Below, one piece after another: positions 1 through 9,200 of a stretch of DNA of 17,427 nt. Under the pieces are notes generated by a model, which worked only from the letters and a program-made list of their open reading frames with translations, was not told where the DNA came from and did no database searches. Source of the stretch: Clostridia bacterium (GTDB lineage Bacteria; Bacillota_A; Clostridia; UBA1212; UBA1255); NCBI GenBank assembly GCA_017522515.1, contig JAFWZH010000212.1, forward strand, positions 1 through 17,427, written 5' to 3'. How positions within the stretch are numbered: the first letter of the stretch is position 1; each line of letters begins with the position of its first letter. A program made the translations under genes and the position numbers.

Positions 1-2882
1 AATACATAATAACCATTTCTATCATAGATTCTCCATTTTTGACCGTTTGAACCTGTAAATGAAAATGAACATATGTTAGTACCTGCTTTAGAACCTGATG
101 AAGCTGCTGCCAAGAACTGTCCATTACTAAGATTCTGAATATAGTAAGTACCATCAGAATTTTTAACAAAATGCCAAATTTGACTTGCGACTGTAGTTGG
201 TGCACTGATAACTACGTTTGAGCCTGATAAGCTTATGTTTTTACCAACACTTGATTCAGAAATTCTCGCATAGAAATCATCACCTAAATCTGCAGGCTTA
301 TTATTATAATACAGAGAAATAAGTTTTGTGTAAGCATAAACTTTATCAAAATCTATAAACACCTTTATAGAATCATACTCGGCTGTAATATTTGATCCCG
401 TACGGAATCCAATATCACCAACGGCATAATCAGTATAAGCAGACGATGACAATAACAATTTTGTATTAATAAAACCTCTTAATTGATTTTGATAAACAAA
501 AATCTTATAATCATACAACTTTGATGCATTAATTGCTTCCGTGAAAGATTTTTTACCTTGATATTCAAATGTACCTGAGCTGTTCTTTTCAGAAAACTCA
601 ACACCATTAGAAGCATTCGCACCTTTTCTGATTGTCATTTGATAGAAAGGATAATTTTTCTTCTGCACACGGAACATGATTGTCTTAAATCTATCTGCTG
701 CAGTTGCAGTTTTAATTGTACCGCGAGCATAAATTGTATAATCACCAAATTCACCTACATATGCAGGAAGCAATACCCTCTTAGCGTTTGTGATTACTAA
801 TCTGCCGTTTGAGATCTTTACTGTGCCTGCTCCGTCAATTACTCTTAATTCATTTAACTTAGATGCACTGTTAAAATCGTTGTAATACAAAACATGCTCA
901 GTATCACTTGCTTTTTTTGCAATAATATAAATCTTCTTTGTTGTGCTGCCACTCTTAGCGGTAAGAGCAAAAACACCTGAATTGGGAACAGTAACTTTAC
1001 CATTCGTAACAGTAAGCACATCGGATGACCATGTAATTGAAGATTTATTTGTAATTTTTGAATTCAAAGCAAATTGAACGTGATAATCACTAAGTGTAAT
1101 AACATCACCCACATTTGCAGGAATTGCAGGAGTTGTAAACCAAATTACATTCTCTCTGTTATCTTTTATATCAACTTTTAAAATTTCATATTTCTTTGCA
1201 GAATTATCATCATATGTCCATATTTGTACATTCGTGCCATTAGCTGTTTTTCCACCTGCAACATCCATTGTAGCTGCATAGGAACAAGATGGAACGAATA
1301 CATATTTACCGTTTTTATTATAAATATGCCAACGCTGACCTGCAGCACCTGTGTATGCTTCAACAAGTATATTCGTTCCGTTTGCACTTGCTGAACCTGC
1401 CGCTGTTAAATACAGACCATTGCTTTGGTTGCGAATAATGTATGAACCATCAACATTTCTTTTAAAATACCAAATTTGGCTGTCATTACCTGCAGGAGAA
1501 TTGATTACAACATTGTTTGAAGAAAGTGTAAGATTCTTGTATGCACCTGACTCGGATATTCTTGCATAAAAATCAGTACCAACGTCAGCTATATCATTAC
1601 AATAAAGATTTGCAAGCTTTGTGTAACTGTATATTTGCGCAAAATCAATTGAAACTTTAATGTAATCATACGATGCTGTGATATTTGCACCTGTACGGAA
1701 TCCAATGTCACCCACCGCATAATCTGTATAAGCAGAAGATGATAAGAGTAATTTTGTATTAATATATCCTTTCAAATTGTTTTGATATATTTGAATTTTG
1801 TAATCATACAATTTTGATGCATTAATTGCCTCTGTAAAAGCAACCTTGCCTTGATACTCAAATGTTCCAGAGCTGTTCTTTTCAGAAAACTCAACACCGT
1901 TTGAAGCATTTGCACCTTTTCTGATTGTCATTTGATAGAAAGGATAATTTTTCTTCTGCACACGGAACATTATTGTTTTAAATCTGTCCGCCGCAGTTGC
2001 AGAAGTAATTGTTCCGCGAGCATGAATCGAGTAATCGCCAAATTCACCTACAAAAGCAGGAAGCAATACTCTCTTTGCGTTTGTAATTACTAATCTGCCA
2101 TTAGATACTTTAACAGTACCTGCCCCGTCAATTGTTCTCAATTCGTTTAATTTAGCCGCGCTGTTAAAATCATTGTGATACAAAACATAATCAGTATCTG
2201 AAGTGTTTTTAGATATTAAATAAATTTTCTTCGTTGTAGTGCCGTTGTTAGCATTAAGAACGAATACTCCCGCCTTTGAAACAGTAACCTTACCGTCTGT
2301 TATGGAAATATCACTAGATGTCCAAGTAATTTTAGAGCTTGGAGTTAATGAAGAATTCAAAGCATATTGTACATGGTACTCATTAAGATTAATCGTGTTT
2401 CCAACATTTGCAGGAATAGCCGGTGCAGTAAACCAAATTACATTTTCAAAATTTTTGCTCACATTTGCTTTTAAAATATCAAACTTCCCGGAGAAGCTGC
2501 TATCAATCGCATAAAGCTGAACATTTGCACCGTTTGATGTGCTGCCATTTGCTATATCCATTGAACATGCCGAAGTACACGCAGGAACAAATGAATAATG
2601 TCCGTCAAGTTCACATACATACCATTTTTCTCCCGTTGCACCTGTAGAATCTGCAGTAACTATGTTGGTCCCCGATGCTGTGCCTGAATTAGAAGCACAG
2701 AGAACCTTACCATTACCTTGATTGTATATGGTATATGTACCATCCGTATTCCTAATAAAACGCCAAAGCTGAGCAGTGGCACGTGCAGGAGCATTAATCA
2801 CTACATTAGTACCTGATAAGGCAAGATTCTTTCCCGAACCTGCTTCAGCTATTCTTGCACAAAAATCGTCACCTAAATCTGC
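1..2882 (-). repeat. Three tandem ricin/Ig/LamG coding units (third partial)
   Basis: Taking the start of each (A/V)D(L/V)G..F.ARI motif as the unit border, units begin at 2882, 1589 and 293, giving spacings of 1293 and 1296 bp. An independent landmark in the LamG-like part (the PFYQMTIRKG segment, near 1934 and 641) also gives 1293 bp. The Ig-LamG parts of units 1 and 2 encode nearly the same protein, and most DNA differences between them are silent. This points to duplication kept under protein-level constraint or to ongoing gene conversion. Confidence 0.9.
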
Positions 2883-2981
2883 AGAGACAAGCTCTGTTGC
2901 AACTGAACTAATAGGTACATATGACACCATGAGAACAAATACAAGCAGAAAAGCTATAACTCTTTTTAGATTTCCACTCAT
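1..2981 (-). CDS. Giant secreted ricin-lectin/LamG repeat protein, C-terminus beyond left edge
   Basis: The reading frame is open from the ATG at 2981 to the left edge, giving at least 993 residues and no stop. The N-terminus is a signal peptide (MSGNLKRV, a hydrophobic stretch, then about residue 25). Units follow in order: ricin-type beta-trefoil (about 34-171), Ig-like (173-259), LamG-like jelly roll (261-449), ricin (463-604), Ig-like (606-689), LamG-like (691-881) and a third ricin domain cut by the edge (896 on). The ricin domains carry QxW-type motifs such as AQLWRF, SQIWYF and GQRWHI. The start at 2981 is preferred over the in-frame ATG at 2999 because AAAGGGG lies at good spacing before it and MSGNLKR aligns with the paralogue's MKGNFKR. 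The protein is collinear with its upstream paralogue but lacks that protein's N-terminal YY repeats and first ricin domain. A role in extracellular glycan binding is inferred. Whether it ends in a catalytic domain cannot be seen. Confidence 0.9.
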   Translation of the reverse strand, partial: MSGNLKRVIAFLLVFVLMVSYVPISSVATELVSADLGDDFCARIAEAGSGKNLALSGTNVVINAPARATAQLWRFIRNTDGTYTIYNQGNGKVLCASNSGTASGTNIVTADSTGATGEKWYVCELDGHYSFVPACTSACSMDIANGSTSNGANVQLYAIDSSFSGKFDILKANVSKNFENVIWFTAPAIPANVGNTINLNEYHVQYALNSSLTPSSKITWTSSDISITDGKVTVSKAGVFVLNANNGTTTKKIYLISKNTSDTDYVLYHNDFNSAAKLNELRTIDGAGTVKVSNGRLVITNAKRVLLPAFVGEFGDYSIHARGTITSATAADRFKTIMFRVQKKNYPFYQMTIRKGANASNGVEFSEKNSSGTFEYQGKVAFTEAINASKLYDYKIQIYQNNLKGYINTKLLLSSSAYTDYAVGDIGFRTGANITASYDYIKVSIDFAQIYSYTKLANLYCNDIADVGTDFYARISESGAYKNLTLSSNNVVINSPAGNDSQIWYFKRNVDGSYIIRNQSNGLYLTAAGSASANGTNILVEAYTGAAGQRWHIYNKNGKYVFVPSCSYAATMDVAGGKTANGTNVQIWTYDDNSAKKYEILKVDIKDNRENVIWFTTPAIPANVGDVITLSDYHVQFALNSKITNKSSITWSSDVLTVTNGKVTVPNSGVFALTAKSGSTTKKIYIIAKKASDTEHVLYYNDFNSASKLNELRVIDGAGTVKISNGRLVITNAKRVLLPAYVGEFGDYTIYARGTIKTATAADRFKTIMFRVQKKNYPFYQMTIRKGANASNGVEFSEKNSSGTFEYQGKKSFTEAINASKLYDYKIFVYQNQLRGFINTKLLLSSSAYTDYAVGDIGFRTGSNITAEYDSIKVFIDFDKVYAYTKLISLYYNNKPADLGDDFYARISESSVGKNISLSGSNVVISAPTTVASQIWHFVKNSDGTYYIQNLSNGQFLAAASSGSKAGTNICSFSFTGSNGQKWRIYDRNGYYV

Positions 2982-3066
2982 GCAAAAAACCCCTTTCATT
3001 GTGTATAATATTTTGTTATAACAGCTCAAAAAAGCATAAACTTATCCGAGGTTAATACTTATTGTA

Positions 3067-3094
3067 AGTATAACATACTTTTTTTATAAAGCAA
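3067..3094 (-). promoter_or_regulatory. Probable housekeeping promoter of the partial lectin gene, overlapping operator-like half-sites
   Basis: On the minus strand there is TTGCTT (3094-3089), a 16-nt spacer and TATACT (3072-3067), leaving a leader of about 80 nt before the ATG at 2981. The -10 overlaps a set of alternating ATACTT(A)/TAAGTAT half-sites at 3055-3061, 3065-3071 and 3075-3080, spaced 10 bp centre to centre. The rest of the 275 bp gap between the two large genes holds only the upstream gene's terminator and AT-rich DNA. Confidence 0.55.
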
Positions 3095-3163
3095 TCATAA
3101 TCTCAAAAAAGTAAATAAATTGTTAACAATGATTTCACTCTTTGACTTTTTTCAAAAAACGTC

Positions 3164-3207
3164 AAAAAAAGCTCCGAAACTCACGTTATCATGAATTTCG
3201 GAGCTTT
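3164..3207 (-). terminator. Rho-independent terminator of the GDPD-lectin gene
   Basis: Reading on the minus strand, AAAGCTCCGAAA (3207-3196) pairs perfectly over 12 bp with TTTCGGAGCTTT (3179-3168), with a 16-nt loop. The run of T continues to 3164. It lies about 50 bp past the TAA at 3257 and so separates the two paralogous genes into distinct transcripts. Confidence 0.9.
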
Positions 3208-3256
3208 AAACCTCACATTAAAATTGTAATTTTAATATTTGTAGTTTTATGGCCTA

Positions 3257-6200
3257 TTATTTCGCCACAATCGTCACAGGTTGTGAGTAAATGTAAATTG
3301 TATTTCCATCTGTTAATTTATATGCAAAACGGAATACAACTGTCGATGTTCCTGCTTTGCTAGCTGAAACACTTGAACCATTAAACGTAATGCCTGTATT
3401 ACCGTCAACAACAACCATTTCCGCTGCTGTTGTTGTAGCAACCTTCTCTGCATAAGTTTTGGTATATACGGGAACTGAAACTGAGCTACCAACATTTACG
3501 CTGTATGATGTACTTGTTGTGTACAATCTTTCAATGTAATTTGTAGCAAAATCTGTTCTGTTCGTTGTTACACCCCAAAGTCCCATCGCAAAGAAACTAT
3601 CGAATGTTACAGAGCTGTCGATTGTGTATGGCCAAATGGTAAGACCTCTGAACGCACACTCCTTAAGATGTGTCTCTGTAAGTGCCTTATAGTTTGGATT
3701 ACAAGTAGAGTTATAATGAGTATATACTTTCAAAGCTTCTTCTACTGTAGGCATTTCTGCAAGCAAACCTGTAGATATACCGGGTATTTGTTGTCTTACC
3801 CTGTTAATCTGAGCATGTTGGAATGAAATAATACAGCATTGGTCAAGGATGTCATACTTATCAATCAATGCCTTGATTGCAGGAACAATCGTACTCTTGC
3901 TGGATTTAATTTCCATGTATAATATCGTATTTGTTCCCTTAAATGCCTTGAAGTAATCCTCCAAAGTCGGAATCTTCTCTGAGAAACCGGAAAAGTAATC
4001 TACTTTATACTTGCTAACCTGAGCATATGTCATATTCTCAAGAACACCGGTACCATTAGTTCTTGCATCAATTGTTTCGTCATGCATTGCCATTACAACG
4101 CCGTCTGTTGTTATTTGAAGATCCATTTCAACAATTGCCGCACCGTATTCAACTGCTTTTTGAGCACTTAATACAGTATTCTCAGGAGCTATTTTTCTAT
4201 AGCCCATATGTCCGATAATTGCAGCAGGTCTAATTAAAGATTTACCTTTAAACAATGTCTTGTTCTCAACACATGCTTCAAAGCCTGCTCTGTCTTCTAC
4301 GAGGACACCTTGTGCGCCTGCAGTAATAAACTTGTAGAACTCTGCATTGTTATTTTCCTCAGCCTTGAACCAAACTGTAGTTGCAAGATTTCTGAGCAAT
4401 GTTGTATTTGTATCCGTAGCTAATGCGGCAGGTAAAATAACGACTCTGCTACCGTAAGTATTTGCCTGCTCGCGGGCAACAGAAAGGTCTGTTATTGATG
4501 CTTTTGACAAATCATATATACCTCTTACATTTGTGTAAATAGAGCGCACTTGATTTATAAGCTTACCATTTGAAGCTACAATAAATACATCGTACAAGGC
4601 ATTTGCGCCAAGATAATTTGCAATTGCTGTAGCCTCTGCTGTTGTATCAATTCTAAATGCAGGAATTACACCACCGGCAAGTTCAAGGAATGCCTCGGGA
4701 ATTGTACAAATAACACTGTTATTTGTATCCACGACATTCAAATTACTGTCTATTGACAATATAACTGTTGTAGGAGAGTTTTTATGAATATTTGCAAAAT
4801 CTTCTGCTGTTTCTACCTCAAATGCCATTGTCGGTGGAAGTGCAATATTTGTAGTAAATTCTCTAACGTCAACTAACGTGGAAATATGAGGATGAACCTT
4901 ATCAAAATCAATTGTAACACAGATGTAATCTACAACTGCAGTTGCTCCTGCACTTGTCTGGAATCCAATATTTCCTCTTGTATAATCAGTAAATGCATTG
5001 CTTACATTAAACAATTGCGTGCCGCTAAGAGTTCCTACAGCATCATCACCATAAACAGATAATAAAAAATGATACATTTTGCTTGCACTGATAGTCTCGG
5101 TATATGATGTTTTGCCTTGATATTCCCAACCGCCTGAGCTATTCATTTCAGCAAATTCCACACCGTTAGCAGCCTTTGCATTATTTCTGATAACAAATTG
5201 ATAGAAAGGAAAATTGTTGTTTTGTACACGGTGCATCACAGAGAACCAGCGCGAGGAATCAGATGCTGTTTTTATTGTTGCACTTGCATCTATTGTATAA
5301 TCGCCGAATTCCGATACATAAGATGGCAAGAATACCTTTGTAGCAGCAGCAATGTTAAGAAGTCCGTTTGATACAGATACAGAACCTTGCTTTACCGTAA
5401 GTTCATTCCTATCAGCAGCTTCATTGAAATCATTATAATACAAAACATACTTTCCGTCAGAAGGTTTCTTAACTACAAGATATATAACTTTCTTCAACGA
5501 ACCATATGTTGCATTGAGTTTATATACTCCGGCAGATGTTGCAGTAACCTTATCTTCACTGTCGATGGAAATATCAGTAGATGACCATTTAACTTCTTCA
5601 CCTGAATAAATTTTACCACTGTGTGCAAACTGAACATTGTATCTGTCAAGATCTAAAGCAAAACCAACCTCTGCAGGAATCGCAGGAGCCTTAAAGAAGA
5701 CCGTTGTTTCTGCACCGCCATTAATTGAAACTTTAGTAATATCGTATTTTTTTGCAGCATTATCATCAAATGTCCAAAGTTGTACATTCGTTCCGTTTGC
5801 GGTAGAAGCTCCTGCAACATCCATCGTACAATCATATGCACAAACAGGTACAAATACATATTTTCCATCTTTGCTATAAATATTCCACTTTTGTGCATTA
5901 GAACCTGTATATGCGTAAGAAATAACATTTGTTCCTGCTGTAGAACCTGAGTTCTTTGCAGCCAAATATTGACCGTTACTTAAGTTAATCATGCTGTAAG
6001 TGCCGTCTGCATTCTTAACAAATCTCCAAATTTGACTTGCATCAGTTGTAGGTGCACTGATTACAACATTAGTGTCTGATAATGTAAGATTCTTACCAAC
6101 GCTCGATTCAGATATTCTTGCATAGAAATCATCACCCAAATCAGCTTTATTGTTTGCATACAAGGAAATAAGCTTTGTATAAGCAAAAATGTTGTTAAAA

Positions 6201-9200
6201 TCAACAGAAACTTTAATATAATCAAATTCAGCTGTAGCGTCTGCAGTTTGAATACCTATATCACCTGTCGAATATGCAGTAAATCCTGAAGATTCAAGCA
6301 CTTTCGTAGAATTAATATATCCCTTAACATTATTGCCGTAAATCTGCAATTTAAGTGTATAAAGCTTAGATGCATCAATTGCTGAAGAGTATGAAGTCTT
6401 ACCTTGATACTGCCAACCACCTGAAGTATTCTTTTGTGCAAATTCAAGACCATTCGCAGCTGTAGCGTCTTTTCTTATACAGAATTGATAGAAAGGATAA
6501 TTACTATTCTGAACTCTATGCATTAAAGACATCCATCTGGTGTTGTTTGTGCTTGCTGTAATTGTAGCCTTAGCGTCAATTGTGTAATTACCAAAAGTAC
6601 TGATATATGCAGGAAGTAAAATAACTTTTGTACCTTTTACTATTAATCTGCCATTAGAAACAGATAATGTACCTCCGCCGCTAATTACTCTGAAATCACT
6701 TAAATCACTGTTGCTGAAATCATTATTGTAAAGAACATATTCTGAATCACTTGCATTTTTGGCAACGATATATACTTTCTTCGTAGTGTTACCTACTTTT
6801 GCAGTCAATTCATGTACTCCGGCAACGGAAACTGTAACCTTACCATCAACTATTTGAAAACTTGATGATGTCCATGTAATTTCTGTATTGTGAGTAATAC
6901 GTGAATTTAGAGCAAATTGAACATTATACTTGTTAAGGTCTATAACATCGCCAACATTTGCCGGAATGGCAGGAGTTGTATGCCATACAACATTTTCTTT
7001 ATTGTCAGCAATCTCAACCTTTATAATATTAAATCTCTTCGCATCGGAAACATCTTTATTATATTCCCATAATTGTATGTTTCCTCCGTTAGATGTAGTA
7101 CCTCCGGCAACATCCATTGTAGCAGCATAGGAGCATGTGGGAACGATTACGTATGATCCATCAACATAATAGAAATCCCAATGTTGACCCTTTGAGCCTG
7201 TAAATGAATACGAATGAATATTTGTTCCGTTTGCTGATTGAGAGCTTGTTGCACATAAATATGTACCGTTCTTTTGGTTACGAATCATGTACGAACCGTT
7301 AGTTCTTTTAATAAATTCCCAAATTTGGCTGCTGTCTCCTGTAGGTGTACTTATAATTACATTATTATCAGAAGAAAGAGTCAAGTTCTTTCCGGCTTTG
7401 CTTTCTTCGATTCTTGCATAGAAATGATCTCCAAGATCAACAGGCTTATTTTGATAAAGAGAAACAACTCTTGTATAACTGTAAATTCTATCGAAGTCTA
7501 CAGAAACCTTTATGGAATCATACGCAGCTGTAATGTTTGCTCCTGTACGGAATCCTATATCACCCACAGCATAATCTGTGTACGCATTAGAATTCAAAAG
7601 TTGTTTTGAATTAATGAATCCACTCATATTGCTTTGATAAATATTTACTTTATAATCGTAGAGCTTTGATGCATTAATCGCCTCGGTAAATGCAACTTTG
7701 CCTTGATATTCAAATGTACCTGAGCTGTTCTTTTCAGAAAATTCAACACCATTAGAAGCATTTGCACCTTTTCTGATTGTCATTTGATAGAATGGATAAT
7801 TTTTTTTCTGCACACGGAACATGATTGTCTTAAATCTGTCTGCAGCAGTTGCAGAAGTAATTGTACCGCGAGCGTGAATCGAATAATCACCAAACTCGCC
7901 TACATACGCAGGAAGTAAAACTCTCTTTGCATTTTTAATTACGAGACGTCCGCCTGATATGCTTACTGTGCCTGCTCCGTCAATTATTCTTAATTCATTC
8001 AGCTTAGATGCGCTGTTAAAATCGTTATAATATAAAACATATTCTGAATCTGTTGCTTTCTTAGCTATTATATAAATAGACTTAGATGTGCTGCCTGACT
8101 TTGCAGTAAGCTTATATACGCCTGTCCCCGGAATCGTTACCTTGCCATCTGTTATTGTTAAATCACTTGATGTCCATGTAATTGATGACTTATCAGTTAT
8201 TTTTGATTTCAAACCAAATTGCACATGATAACTTGTAAGGTCAACCGTATCACCCTTATCAGCACCGATTGCAGGTGTAGTATACCAAATAACATTCTCT
8301 CTGTTATTTCCTATATCAACCTTTAAAATATCAAACTTTTTACAGTAGTTTCCATCGTAAGTCCACAAATGTACATTTGTACCGTCGTTTTTACTGCCGC
8401 CGCGAACATCTAAGGATGTTGAATAAGCACACTTAGGCACAAATACATAAGTACCATCAACCTCAAAAATATACCATCTTTGAGCATTTGAATTATTGTT
8501 TTCTGCAACATTTATGTTAGTTCTTATATCTGCCAAACCACCATCAGCATTCAACGAAGTACCTGTTGCCTGGTTTACAATTCTGTATGTACCATCAGTA
8601 TTACGATTGAATTTCCAGATTTGATTAGTAGCTGATGTTGTTTTATTTGATACAACGTTTGTACCTGACAAAGCAATAGAAGTGCCTAAACTACTATTGG
8701 TTATTCTTGCGTAAAAACCATCACCTATATCGACAGGTTTCATTGTTTCTATATCATTTACCTTGTGTATTGTAAACAACTGATTGTTGCCACCGTTATA
8801 CGTATAAATTTCAGCATTAACACCCGCTTTAACTGTTAAACCTTGCATTTCAAGTACACAAGATGGAGCGCTTAAAGGACGAAGTACATAAATGTCTGTA
8901 CTGTACTTATGAATGTACCAACATTGTTCTCTGCCGCCGGAAACTTCCTTTAAACAAACATTTGTACCGGAAAGGTATGTATAGCTATCTAACGAAAGTG
9001 CAAGTCCAGTTATTTTACTGACAATAGAATAAGAACCGTCACTTTTGCGGGTAAATTGCCATATTTGTGTGGCATCAAATGTAGTTGCTGTGTCAAGAAT
9101 AACATTTGTTCCCGCATAGTCCAAAACTAAACCACTAAGACCTGTAATTCTTGCCTCAAAACTATCACCGAAGTTCATGTAAGGTGCAGTTTGAGTTCTG

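Noticed and set aside
3141..3166. TTTGAC...GTCAAA near-palindrome as a second terminator after the GDPD gene
   Set aside because: The pairing is mostly A-T, with no clear T-run of its own, and it overlaps the tail of the much better terminator at 3164-3207.
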